A stretch of DNA of 64,000 bases from Siphlonurus alternatus (taxonomy: Eukaryota; Arthropoda; Insecta; Ephemeroptera; Siphlonuridae): contig OX463787.1 of NCBI GenBank assembly GCA_949825025.1, positions 17,605,707 through 17,669,706 of the forward strand, given 5' to 3'. The notes beneath the pieces were generated by a model. The model saw only the letters and a program-made list of their open reading frames with translations. It was not told the DNA's origin and searched no databases. Positions 10,801 to 20,515 of this stretch are shown piece after piece; within the stretch, counting starts at the first letter, position 1, and the number at the start of each line of letters is the position of its first letter. A program made the position numbers and the translations under genes.

Positions 10801-12446
10801 TACACTAACTACATACATACTGTAATTACAGCATTTGCTGTAGTTAAGTTTTCTTATGAATGGAGTCCATGAAATAGACAAGGAGGAGAGAGGGGAGGGG
10901 AAGTTTTTATGACGCCCTCCATCCCTTCTTCTGAAGGAAAGGAAGAGAAAACCTCTGATTTTTTTTCCTGGATATACCATTACAAGTAGCCAGTCCAATG
11001 GAACCAGCTCATCGTCAGGAGTCCATTGAACTGGCTACGAACCTTCTATGATGACTCTTTCTTTGTTATCTATGGAACGAATTGTCATAGAAGGTTCAGT
11101 AGCCAGTCCAATGGGACCAGCTCGTCGTCAGGAATCTATTGAACTGGCTATTGAACCTTCTATGATGACTCTTTCTTTGTTATCCATGGAAGGAATTGTC
11201 ATAGAAGGTTCAGTAGCCAGTCCAATGGAACCAGCTCGTCGTCAGGAATCTATTGAACTGGCTATTGAACCTTCTATGATGACTCTTTCTTTGTTATCCA
11301 TGGAAGGAATTGTCATAGAAGGTTCAGTAGCCAGTCCAATGGAACCAGCTCGTCGTCAGGAGTCTATTGAACTGGCTACTGAACCTTCTATGGTGAAAAC
11401 AACAAGATTGGAGTCTCAGATGTTTTGTTCACCTTGGGCCTGATGTGCTCGAGCTCTCCGTGCTGGACCCTCCACAAAACATGCTGCGTCTGGTCTCCTC
11501 CAATCCCAAAGTTCAAGGCGTGCATGGGCACGAAACTGCGTGCCCAGAACTCTGTGTACGCCAGGTTGCGCACCAACGAATCTCCCAGGAATAAAACGTC
11601 TGGTTCGCAAAGACGAGTTTCTTCAAGGAACCTCTCGTGCTGAAATAGGAACAATACTTTTATCAATTAAATATGACAATACCAAACATTTGCAAGTGCA
11701 GAGAACAAAGTGCCTTTTGATTAAGTATTGTACTATTAAAAAAAAATATACTGTACTGCAGAGTATTCTTTTCTGTCCGTTGAATAATGTAGGGATGTTT
11801 GTATTTCCTATGCAGTGTACAGTACACATTCTGCACTCAACCATGCACATAAGGAAAAAAGGGGGCAGAAATATATAAACAGAGGTGGGCTTATGAACAA
11901 TATATCCATTGAAAAAAAAAAATCAGTTCTGTAGAACTTTGGGATTACAAAATTAAATTATATGTACATAAATTAGCCCCACTAATTTCAGTATATCAAG
12001 CTTTTTAAATAGTATACCTTATAGTAAAACATACATAACAGTAGCATTATAATCCTGTATGATGCTCATTACAATATAAATAAATATTATATTCCATTGT
12101 TTGCCATGTTGCCATCTAGCTGCATCATAGAATCATAGACAAGCAGTTTCCAAATTGTTTCTTTTCTTTTGCAATAATTTCCCAGGCGTAAAAATAGTAA
12201 CATGTTAATTAACATATAATATATATTATGTCAATGAAAAATATAATATATATATACGTAATGCAAATCTCTTAGCGTTAAATATTCGATTGTAGTGGTA
12301 AAAGTTCATCAAGAATTTACAAGATAGGTTGGGTCCATGATTTCAATGGTACTGTCTAGCGTAAATTTTTGACAACTTACGATACTCATCCACCTCCCAT
12401 CGCCTTGTGCATCCTCCACGGGAACTGGTAACGCCGCGGGATTCAT
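6325..12446 (-). CDS. PAFAH1B2/3-like: PAF acetylhydrolase IB alpha-type catalytic subunit (PAFAH1B2/B3 family), complete five-exon CDS
   Basis: Minus-strand gene; join of 12446-12381, 11639-11433, 10541-10419, 9015-8884 and 6516-6325 gives 239 residues plus TAG (mammalian homologues are about 230). Every intron is GT-AG and phase 0. The family is a cytosolic SGNH-type serine esterase that removes the sn-2 acetyl group of PAF-like lipids and, in mammals, binds LIS1 (PAFAH1B1). Seen: GDSLV with nucleophile Ser43, GIGGD near 67-71, GTNNH with oxyanion Asn100, and D-Y-L-H with Asp188 and His191. The 145-residue Ser-to-Asp spacing matches the mammalian enzyme. The N-terminus keeps the family pattern NPAA...EDxQGDxRWMS. 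The C-terminal ~26 residues are acidic and Ser/Ala-rich and look lineage-specific. The start is supported by an in-frame TAA two codons upstream. Introns are 741, 891, 1403 and 2367 bp and full of repeats. Confidence 0.95.
6672..7006. mobile_element. Palindromic element, family G (in acetylhydrolase intron 4)
   Basis: Inverted repeat with termini AATGGACAA...TTGTCCATT and internal TATTGCAGAAATGAATAGAGG / complement, the family-G signature seen at 4684-5422. The core is a short GC-rich hairpin (GGCGTCAATAGGCGTC). No tRNA-like module. Confidence 0.75.
7788..7879. repeat. (TA)n microsatellite, about 46 units
   Basis: An uninterrupted TA run in intron 4 of the acetylhydrolase gene. It produces spurious Ile-Tyr repeat ORFs on both strands. 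Confidence 0.98.
7935..8030. repeat. Short palindrome related to 21985-22236
   Basis: GCTGTGACATCATAGTTTTGCAACG...TGACTATGATGCTACAGCATTTTGC forms an imperfect hairpin. The phrases recur at 22070-22180 and 52711-52760. Confidence 0.5.
8030..8180 (+). repeat. 150-bp segment duplicated in two introns (copy 1)
   Basis: Near-identical to 10737-10890, from ATTACCGTACGTTTTAAAG to GACAAGGAGGAG plus a G-run. Both copies lie in introns of the same gene (introns 4 and 2). Confidence 0.8.
8465..8790 (+). mobile_element. tRNA-derived SINE, type T2, near full length
   Basis: The head resembles a tRNA of the Asp/Glu type: A box TGGTGTAGTGGTTAGTACAC and B box GGTTCAAATCTCG (8518-8530). The body matches 6033-6190. 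It ends near CCAGCCAACCA and lies in intron 4, opposite to the gene. The acceptor stem is not maintained, so it is a SINE rather than a tRNA gene. Confidence 0.85.
8884..9015 (-). CDS. PAFAH1B2/3-like: PAFAH1B-like exon 4 (residues 133-176)
   Basis: CCACAG acceptor, 132 bases, CAG/GTATGT donor. It starts SLLPRGQKPNALRERNSRVN, matching the conserved LLPRG-x-KPN-x-LR-x-x-N segment of the family, then a variable stretch ending in DIVQ. Confidence 0.95.
9890..10205 (-). mobile_element. tRNA-derived SINE, type T3 (in intron 3)
   Basis: Minus orientation. The head (10205-10140) has A-box-like GTAGTGGTTTGATC and B-box-like CCAGGATCGCTTCC. The body contains GTGGTTTCCCATCG, AGGCAAATGCCGGGGCAG and AAGGCCACAGCTGC, the same central body shared with T1 and the 5S-headed SINEs here and resembling widespread insect SINE bodies. 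Confidence 0.75.
10419..10541 (-). CDS. PAFAH1B2/3-like: PAFAH1B-like exon 3 (residues 92-132)
   Basis: CCGCAG acceptor, then 123 bases, then a CCC/GTGAGT donor. It encodes the VGTNNH strand-loop with the oxyanion-hole Asn, followed by an amphipathic helix (EQIADGIHAIVRVI) and KQPQAYLLLP. All are at the expected places for the family. Confidence 0.95.
10737..10890 (+). repeat. 150-bp segment duplicated in two introns (copy 2)
   Basis: See 8030-8180. This copy adds a small ACATACATACTG expansion and diverges after the G-rich run. Confidence 0.8.
10986..11396. repeat. 114-bp minisatellite, about 3.5 units, in intron 2
   Basis: Tandem units of 114 bp. Each contains two dyads: TAGCCAGTCCAATGG / CCATTGAACTGGCTA and GAACCTTCTATGAT...GTCATAGAAGGTTC. 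Because 114 is divisible by three, the plus strand has a 131-codon open frame (11048-11443) of 38-residue repeats. No start context or homology supports translation. The array ends about 36 bp from exon 2. Confidence 0.92.
11433..11639 (-). CDS. PAFAH1B2/3-like: PAFAH1B-like exon 2 (residues 23-91), nucleophile exon
   Basis: The TTTCAG acceptor precedes 11639 and the AAG/GTGAAC donor follows 11433: 207 bases, 69 codons. It contains the GDSLV nucleophile motif (Ser43) and the HALNFGIGGD block, the two strongest family signatures. The 114-bp minisatellite begins only about 40 bp into the following intron. Confidence 0.96.
12381..12446 (-). CDS. PAFAH1B2/3-like: PAFAH1B-like exon 1 (residues 1-22)
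   Basis: Sixty-six bases from ATG at 12446 to a GTAAGT donor at 12380-12375. It encodes MNPAALPVPVEDAQGDGRWM plus SI, which aligns with the conserved N-terminal tail of PAFAH1B2. An in-frame stop (TAA, then TTA, then ATG) precedes the start. A possible 5' UTR acceptor (TTTTAG before 12548) lies just upstream, so the leader may be spliced. Confidence 0.93.
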
Positions 12447-12629
12447 TAATTAATGTGTTTACAACGTATTTACTTTTATATCACGAGAAAACAGCTACAA
12501 AATTATTTCTGATGCGGCATCCATTCACCATCTGATTCTATTAGTACCAACCTAAAATTGTAAAAAATAAATAAATCACTAAAATTGATAAATAATTTAA
12601 TTTTAATATAATTTTCGTAATTAAAAATC

Positions 12630-12800
12630 AAGGGGGGGCGACGCGCTCTCTTCCTTATGGAGAGCGCATCGTTCAATTTCATAGGTTGCATGCGTTGTGT
12701 GACGACACAGACGCCCTGCTCTCATTGGCTCGTTATTTTTAGCGCTGAAGCTTCAAATTTCGTTTTATTGCGACTTCAGCTATAGAACTCTGACCTGCGC
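12630..12800 (-). promoter_or_regulatory. Promoter-like GC-richer block upstream of the PAFAH1B-like gene
   Basis: A CpG-containing block in very AT-rich surroundings, about 190-350 bp upstream of the start codon. It holds a CCAAT box on the coding strand (12728-12724), within CCAATGAGAGC, plus a short dyad GAGAGCGC...GCGCTCTC (12639-12665). Being the only CpG-rich stretch 5' of exon 1, it is the likely transcription start region. No TATA box was identified with confidence. Confidence 0.4.
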
Positions 12801-14164
12801 CGTATAATAAACATATTATAACATATATAATGCTATTATTACCAATTAGATAAGTAATAATAAGTGAATGGACGAACGAAGGATTCTAATGTGAATTAGT
12901 ATTTTTTTAACTACAGATTACATACAGACGAAATATATATATTTCGTCAGCTTTATTATTTTGGTACATGCATGGCCATATTATATATGTCCATTGCATA
13001 TATGAGAGCTATAAAAGGTGTTCGTGTAATTTAAACGCAAACCTCCTTGTAATCCATGAAACTTATTATTTTTATATATAATTAATATAATAATATACAT
13101 TATAATGTTACACACAAAAATGTGGGGAGCATGTGTACCATGCAGAATAGTTGCGTAATCCCATCAGTTGTACGTACGCCGTACAGTATGACTATATTAT
13201 ATAATAATATATAATATTTATACATTACAATATAATATATATACACATATATATTGCACGTACGACATTTTACGTTATGCAAAATGCAGTTAAAAATATA
13301 TATAGCAAAAAAAAAATGTTTTGAACATATGAATGACATTTATTTGTAATATAATGGTATATAATAAATATAGAATTAATGATAGACATAACATTCTAAT
13401 TTTGCAATATTTATTTTGTGTTTTTCTTTTGCTTCCATTTCATAATTATTATATATTATTTAGACAGCTACAGCAATATTTCTACGAAATTACGTAATGT
13501 ATATTGCTAATAATGATCGAGAGGGATTGAAATAACATAATTTTATATCATAATATATTCAAGTTCCATGCAATTAAATTTTTGAATAATGACATTCATG
13601 TTGATATTATATAAGCTTGGCTAGCATAGTGTAATTAACATATACGGTATTATACAAAATATCTATATATAATCATTTTAGGATCTAATAACATCTTATA
13701 TCCAAGGCAAGCTTGAATTGATCGAGAATTTTTTAAGCTCAACCACACCAACAATAAAATTCTTATGAATTATGATCACTTTTTATGAACCTATAATTAA
13801 TAGATTTGAGTAGTTAACTGACTATTTTATTCTATATTTTATCTTTCTGAATCCATGTTTAAATGTGGTATGAATAAATTATAACTGTTCTATATCTATA
13901 GGATATCTACATATTTCAATGAAAAATGAAAACACGTAAAAAATTTTTTATTTATTTTTATTTATATTCACATTAAATATCAGTTAATACATGCACCCAA
14001 TTGCATATTTAGCAGATATCACTTAAATTTTCTCTTTTTTACGTTAGCTTTCCAGAAAAAAAAAATAAATCAGACTGAAAGAGTAAGAAAGCCAGACCGA
14101 AATCAGAGTGAACTCGTCGTTTAACTGAAGACACAAGGCCTTTTATACCTGGGAAAGACACTCG

Positions 14165-14357
14165 ATTTAGTAAAAAAATTCACCAGTAAGCGACAAAATG
14201 GACTTGAAGTGCTATGGTCCAAGGCTAGGGAAACCACATAGCGAAAAAGCGCAACAATTTACCCCTGGGTGGAAAACGCTGGGAAACGTGGTTTTACCTT
14301 GAAATGGTCGAATCAAACTACTAACTCGGCGTTGCTCAAGACCCGGTTAAACGCACA
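14165..14357 (-). mobile_element. Degenerate 5S-derived SINE copy
   Basis: Contains CATAGCG-AAAAGCGCAAC, TTTACCCCTGGGTGG and then a decayed 5S-like head (GGTCGAATCAAACTACTAACTCGGCGTTGCTCAAG). The palindrome at 14382 lies about 25 bp from its 5' end. Confidence 0.65.
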
Positions 14358-14381
14358 GGTCAACAATGTTATTGTTGATTA

Positions 14382-14847
14382 AATGGGCTTACGGGGTGTC
14401 ATTATTTTACTGGCTCAATCAAAAGAGGAGGTCGAAAAATATCCTTTAGATTTTTTTGCGTTTTTTTTAGCACTGCATCATACCTAAAATGGAGATTAAA
14501 AATGTCTCTTGACCTGGAGGCTCCATCCGCAACGCCTATGACGTCATTACATTCTTTGGGTCAACTATATGACACTTGTAAAAAATTATTGCATTGTTGC
14601 TTGTTTATTAAAAATTATCATTTGTTTCCATAGCAACGTGTTTGTTTAGAAACATTATATAGTTGACCCAAAGAATGTAATGACGTCATAGGCGTTGCGG
14701 ATGGAGCCTCCAGATCAAGAGACATTTTTAATCTCCATTCTAGGTATGATGCAGTGCTTAAAAAAATCGCATAAAAATCTAAGCGATATTTTTCGACATC
14801 CTCTTTTGATTGAGCCAGTAAAATAATGACACCCCGTAAGCCCATTA
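14382..14847. mobile_element. Palindrome, arms ~190 bp, related to the giant 37.4-39.35 kb palindrome
   Basis: Arms 14382-14571 and 14657-14847 with termini ATGGGCTTACGGGGTGTC. Internal phrases AAAGAGGAGGTCGAAAA, TTTTTTAGCACTGCA and GCCTATGACGTCATTAC parallel 37420-37550. About 80 bp of unique loop. No coding capacity. Confidence 0.85.
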
Positions 14848-15013
14848 CCTTTGTCAAGTTTTCCGATGAAATTACGTATGTATGAAACTGTACGGTATTT
14901 CATGTTTCTTCTTTTTTATGTAGAACCCATGCATGATACAAATTTGTGGATTTCGGTTTAATATGAACTACTGTACGGTAGCTTTAGAAAGTCTAACTAA
15001 CTTTGTTACATGT

Positions 15014-15164
15014 TAAGGGGCATTCACAAAGTCTTAAGGCCACATTTAAGGCTCTATAATTTAAAGCTTGATTTTAGACGTGTTTTTGAGACCCAAAATT
15101 TCTGGTCTTAAATTATTGAGCCTTAATTGTGGACTTAAGGCTTAAGGCTTTGTGAATGCCCCTT
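15014..15164. mobile_element. Palindromic MITE
   Basis: Termini AAGGGGCATTCACAAAG / CTTTGTGAATGCCCCTT with repeated CTTAAGGC motifs inside. It abuts the stop codon of the THAP exon. Confidence 0.85.
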
Positions 15165-15176
15165 GTTGACTCTAAT

Positions 15177-15477
15177 TCAAAAGATATTTGTGTACTGCAT
15201 ACAGTAATATATTTCAGATTGATTTTGCTCCTTAATTACCATGCTATTCTGTGGGAAGGCATATTTGAATACTGTTGGTGTTGCTCCCCTACGCAATTTG
15301 CGTACTGCAGTCCATCCACTGTTCTCATAGTATGCGTGCAAAAAATGTTGAGAACAAAGAACGTCATATCTCGCAGAAACCCACAGTGGCGCATCAGGTT
15401 GGCTAAGATTTGCTGATATTCTTGCTGTGTTGATGGCTGCTTCCCATCTCTTCCGTACGTCTTTCTCTGTTGGAAAC
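15177..15477 (-). CDS. Orphan exon encoding most of a THAP zinc-finger DNA-binding domain
   Basis: TTTCAG acceptor, then one split-codon base and 99 codons to TGA at 15179-15177. Seen in order: FP at the exon start, KRWEAAIN with the conserved Trp, LCSQHF (the C-x2-H half of the C2CH zinc site), and LRRGATPTVF, which matches the closing AVPTIF box. THAP domains bind DNA and occur in cellular regulators and in P-element-type transposases. The N-terminal C-x(2-4)-C half must lie in an upstream exon at higher coordinates; I could not identify it. The stop lies 13 bp from a palindromic MITE (15014-15164), so the 3' end may be altered; a GTAATT after the methionine of NSM could also be a donor. 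Gene, pseudogene and transposase remnant are all possible. Confidence 0.8.
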
Positions 15478-16329
15478 CTGAAAAATAAAATAAAATCATG
15501 ATTTAATAATTCAATTAAGCAGGTTATAGGCAGAAGGTTTAGGCATTTAGGCAAGCACTTATATTTTAAACAAGGGGATTGAATAGACGAGGGGATGTGG
15601 AGCTTTACGTCCCCTGAAGTTCCCTATCTTGCATATATGGCCCATGAGGAGAGATAAGGCACTCTCCTGCGTGCATGATCTCTTTGTGAATGTTTTGTAA
15701 GTTTCTGTTAATATCAAAATTTATGCATATGTACTGTACCTACTCTAGCTAGTATATAGTTGCACTTTGTATATAGTCAATAACCAAAGGTATGCATATG
15801 TAAATAAATAGAATAGGTAGAATAGAATGCATACTTTTTTTTTTATTATTTATTATTTTTTTACTATATTTATTCTACGTAAAAAAACTTTGTGTTTGCA
15901 TATACGTACCTATGAAAGGAAATGCCATTATTTTTCCTGTTGTATGGCCCGAATCCCTTTTGACCTGATGTTTCACTAGCTTAATTTCATTCACATGACG
16001 TCTTAAATTCATAATAAACTGTACAGAAAACCTAATAATTACACTATTTCACATAAGTACATTGCATTTTTGTTTCTTCGGAGCAGCACCAACTAATAAT
16101 TCTCCAACACCTCAATCCATGTCAAAAGAACGTTCTTTGATCCATGTTGCGTTGTTATTGTTTGTTAGCAGCTGTAGGAGTACCAACCTAAAATGATTAT
16201 TTTTTGACATTTCCAATTACGTTTATTTCTAGCATATCGCCTACTAAAAAAATACTGCTTACAACTGCAATACTTATTAACCTGTTTTTATGCTTATTTT
16301 GTAACATTCATTGTATGCAGAGCAGTATT

Positions 16330-16450
16330 GACTGAATTAAATTTAACATTGTTAGTTCCTATAGTGACGTCATAGACGCCCGTTTCAAACGTCAGCTAGC
16401 CTCTCGCGCGCTTCCGAGGCGACGAGCGCCACCTACCGGATAACCTCTCT
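16330..16450. promoter_or_regulatory. GC-richer block with CRE-like site
   Basis: CpG-rich island (TGACGTCA at 16365-16372, then CTCTCGCGCGCTTCCGAGGC) in AT-rich DNA, about 0.9 kb upstream of the THAP exon on the coding strand. It could be a promoter. Equally, TGACGTCA recurs in several local palindromes, so it may be MITE debris. Confidence 0.25.
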
Positions 16451-16691
16451 ATATAATATTAACTCTATGTTAAAAATATGTTTAATGATTTAGTTTTCAA
16501 TTTACTGCTAAGTTATTTTTATTAAAAACTAATTAAAAATTTAGTATTTTCAAAAATATCACTAAATCTAGTAAAAAGTTCCTTTTAATTTATTGATTAT
16601 GGATTTGTGGAATTGGAACAATACAGAATTCAGAAATTGGAATAAAGAATAAAAACCAGTCTTGATATTTAAATTCAAATATTTTTTGTCG

Positions 16692-17068
16692 TCTTTAAGG
16701 TAGAGATAATACAGATCAGCTGGCCCAATGCTAAAAAAATCCCATTCATAAAAATTATGAAAAAAATTTGAAGTGTTCTCCTCTACATCCCCTATCAGTA
16801 GGTAAAATATCAGGTATACAAAAACGAGCTAGTTTTCGAGTTATTAATTTTTAAAGTTGACCAATTTAACATGGAAGTTTCATTTCTCCATGTTAAATAG
16901 TCAACTTTAAAAATTAATAACTCGAAAACTAGCTCGTTTTTGTATACCTGATATTTTACCTACTGATAGGGGATGTAGAGGAGAACATTTTAAATTTTTT
17001 TCATTATTTTTATGAATGGGATTTTTTTAGCATTGGGCCAGCTGATCCGTATTATCTCTACCTTAAAG
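16692..17068. mobile_element. Near-perfect palindrome, arms ~180 bp
   Basis: Termini CTTTAAGGTAGAGATAATAC with GATCAGCTGG; centre near CATGGAAG...CTCCATG. Terminal motif and the GATCAGCTG box are shared with 25485-25855, and the TTAAGG-GTA-GATAA end with 21453-21847, suggesting one superfamily. Confidence 0.9.
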
Positions 17069-17781
17069 TTGTTTTCTATCGTAAAAGTTGTATATGAAAA
17101 CACAAACTAACTTTCAAATGCTCAACTAGATAAATTATTGAAAATTACGTGTGTTTAATTTATATTAACGTAAAAATTCAAAGACACGTGATAAAATTTC
17201 GCGGTTTATAATTCTGTTGCCATAGCAACAATAAACATCTTCCCAATTTTAAACGTCGAATAATGAAATTATAATAATTGTCTTGTTTATATCTTTTAAA
17301 GTACCGATGTCCTGATTTATTTAAAACTACTTTTATTTTACATTCAGATTCATAAACAGGATAATAAATTTTATGTTTTTTATTGAGTAAAGGAATGTGG
17401 AATTGAGCTACACTCATTTTAGTGAAATATTTTTGTAGACATGTCAAAATTTAAGTACATTATATTTTCATAAAAATCGGTAATTTTGTATGTTTTGGTG
17501 CCCTTTATTGAATAGTTAACTGTATTTGCAAGAGCAGGCCCATTTAACTAAAATATAGGTGATTTTTTATGACGTCACAATAAATCTTGGACGAGGTTAA
17601 GTTTATAAGGCCGTACCATCGCTGCTGAAGAGGGGACGACCTTCACTGGAGGCTGGGCTAAAAATGAAGGATAATTTCGGAATTAAAATTACAATTATAC
17701 ATTAAAAAAACAGCAGTACTTAAATTTAAACACTAGCAAACAAAAAACGTGAATATTTTTACTTAATATCAAGTTTTAAAA

Positions 17782-18012
17782 TTATTTTTTAATATCAGTT
17801 ATGTTAGAAATTAATTTTTTAAAAGTATAGTTTCGTTTCCGAATGTCCTCCTTCAGAGTTTTAGCTGCAAAGTCGGTGCGACTGGGAGGGACGCCGCCAT
17901 TATTGACGAAGAGTGACACCTCGAAGATCTGCCACTCAAAAGTGTCGGCAAGTTTAACCAAGAAAATTTTATAATTTGTCACAAATGACATAAAACGTGC
18001 GTGGATTAACAT
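17782..18012 (-). CDS. Unidentified possible coding segment (76 codons)
   Basis: An open frame whose middle part (residues about 20-60) has markedly higher GC and balanced codon use compared with the AT-rich flanks. It includes FEWQIFEVSLFVNNGG and VPPSRTDFAAKTLKEDIRKR. I recognise no family. It lies upstream of the THAP exon on the same strand but has no cysteine pair suited to the missing THAP half. A CAG acceptor-like site precedes IFEVS. It could be a short exon, a relic or chance. Confidence 0.25.
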   Translation of the reverse strand: MLIHARFMSFVTNYKIFLVKLADTFEWQIFEVSLFVNNGGVPPSRTDFAAKTLKEDIRKRNYTFKKLISNITDIKK

Positions 18013-19679
18013 TTTTATATATCACTCAAATTTTATAATGTGTTAATTATATTTTCTATTTTTTTAAATATTATTTATTTAATTTTTATATATTTTATTA
18101 AAAATATATATTTTTTTATATATAAAAAAGACCTTTAGGCAAGGGCGGGATATAAAAAGTGTGAGACAAGTTGATATTTTTTTTGTGTAAAATCTTTTCC
18201 CATAGAAAGCGTAAAGTTTGTTTTGACCCGTCAATCAAAGATAGGAAAAAAAGGTGGTGGGGTCGTTTATAACTTGTCAAGAAAAGGCGTGTGTATTACG
18301 TTTTTAAAAAGCAATAAATCAACATAAATAAAGGTAAGTTATAACTTAATTTTTTAATCCAGGTATAAAAAAAAAACATACGTATAAAAAGATTACCATT
18401 TTATATTTATTATATTTTTAGATTGATTTGAAAGTAATACTGACCTTGAATAGTATTTTATTTATTTTTATATCGTTTTACTGATTTATAAGAGCAAAAG
18501 GAATTAAAATAAAATTTATTGTGTAATTATTTTAATTTAATTGTGACTTTAATTCTATTTTATTTCATTCATATTAAATTTTTAAATTAAATATGTATTT
18601 TGTTATTTAAATTTTTATTATCGTATTTGTTAAATTTGGATACATAAATATTATTTATTTTAGTTATTCTGTAAAATTATCATTTATTTATTTTCAATCT
18701 ACATTATCGTTTTTAAGAAATAAATTTCTAATAAAATAATTAATTTTTACTTTCAATTTAATATAGGAAATAAAATATTTTTGTTTATTCTACCGGAAAA
18801 ATTAAATTTAACTATTTTAGTTTCTTGTTTATAAAAAATAAATTTAAATCAAATAAATGATTAATTCTTACTTTTAATTTAATATAAAATATTTTTTATT
18901 TATTCTACCAGAAACAAATTTATTATTTTAAATTAAAAAATTATTTTAATAAAATAAATATTTAATTTTTACTTTTAATTTAATATAATAATTAAATTTA
19001 TATATTAATTATTTTTATTATTTATTTTTAGCATCAAAATTATAGTTAACAATTTTAAATTCTTGTTTGCTATTTATTTTAAAATACTCATCGGAAAAGA
19101 AATTATTTTTTCTTTAATTTTATATATAATTGTAGTATTTTTGCTAGGAATAATTCTTAAAAATATATTTTAAAATTTTTCGTTTGCAAATAACTGAGGC
19201 AACACATACTGCTACCAAATGTAAAATAAATGCAAGTTATGTAATATTTATGAACTTCGCAAATAAAAAATTCGCAACACGAGATAAAACTCACGATGAT
19301 TTTGTGAGCAATTTGTTATGATTCAATCTTTGAATCTGAACTGGATTTGAAGGTGTGCAAACTTTATGGTTGTGAATTACTACATTCGAAATTCGCTTCA
19401 TTATATTACTGTAATAAGGGATAACATTTAAACTGCTTTGAATAAAGTTTTCCAAACCCCTGAACTATTTCTTGATGGTGTCGTCACTCATTTTGGAGGA
19501 TTGGCGAACGTTAATTGATTCTTCAGTGATGGATTTAGCATTCTCACACCTCCCCCAAAAGTCATATATAAACCCTTAGTGAATTTTCACCATCCATATA
19601 TGAATTAGTCAGGGGTAACGGAAGATTTGTCTTAATATGTATGTATATCAAATTACCAACATTATAGTCACCCTAGTTG
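18013..19679. other. Very AT-rich sequence, no gene seen
   Basis: Mostly TTTAATTT-type low-complexity sequence. No ORF, RNA gene or defined repeat. The 17.07-17.78 kb interval before it is similar. Confidence 0.5.
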
Positions 19680-19832
19680 AAAAATTAAGTCTTCAATACG
19701 TCTAATCCTAATCTTTTTACCTCTAAAACACAATTTATTTCCTCTTCGCTCAGGTGAGGATGAAATAAAGACAATATTTCTAACATTTTATGTTCAAGAA
19801 GAGGAAAAAATACGTAATCTCGTCTTTTTCAT

Positions 19833-19867
<35 letters not shown>

Positions 19868-19930
19868 CCTCTTAAATGGTGCAAAATAAGAGGAAGAAAG
19901 ACGAGAGGAGAATTTAATACTGAAGTGAAG
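19680..19930 (+). mobile_element. Non-autonomous repeat, family B (copy 1)
   Basis: CACCCTAGTTGAAAAATTAA, then ACGTCTAATCCTAATCTTTTTACC, TTTCCTCTTCGCTCAGGTGAGG and AAAATAAGAGG. Related copies: 30485-30735, 36326-36590 (-), 41320-41710, 47440-47640 (-), 53745-53985 (-). This copy contains a 30-base T run (19838-19867). Not palindromic as a whole. Confidence 0.75.
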
Positions 19931-20094
19931 AAAAAATGATGAGATTTATCCTCTGGTCAAAGAACACAATAGGATCAAGAGACGTACCATATATACAACT
20001 TAACCTTGCACCATAGAGCTATAGCTATAGAATGTAATAGCGTAAATCTCGCGCACCTTTATGCAAATATCATTTAACTTGACGCTTAAATTTT

Positions 20095-20300
20095 AATTAA
20101 ACGGCCCATCGATACAGTAGCAACCGATGCAACCGCACTGGGCCGCCGCGCTTAAGGGGGCCCAGGAGGGCTCTCTTTAGATGGCCTCCGCTTTTTTAAT
20201 GGCTCGCACAGGGCCCCGTGAAACCTTGCAATGGCTCGATCTACCGAATCAACGTTTACCAGATTTTGAATCATTTCACTTCTGCTTGCTGCATGGTCCC
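20095..20300. repeat. GC-richer block with GGGCC repeats, possible hAT remnant
   Basis: CACTGGGCCGCCGCGC, AAGGGGGCCCAGG and CAGGGCCCCGTG resemble terminal sequences of some hAT-type elements. No transposase and no clear terminal repeats. Low confidence. Confidence 0.2.
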
Positions 20301-20515
20301 ATTATGTCAAGTTTCCACGGTTTTCTCAGTCTAACAATTCTTTGCAGTTTAAAATAATAAATTTTATTTAATAATTAAGGAAAAGATTGTTGTTTTTTGT
20401 ATAGTTTTAAATTTCATTAATATAATAAGCAACAAATATTTAAGTGAGAGAAGAATGAATCATTTTCGCAGTAGAAATATGTATACTAAAAAAATGTAAA
20501 AATGTGGAGATTTAA

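Noticed and set aside
11048..11443. 131-codon ORF of 38-residue repeats
   Set aside because: Explained by the 114-bp tandem repeat whose length is a multiple of three; it lies antisense in an intron and has no homology.
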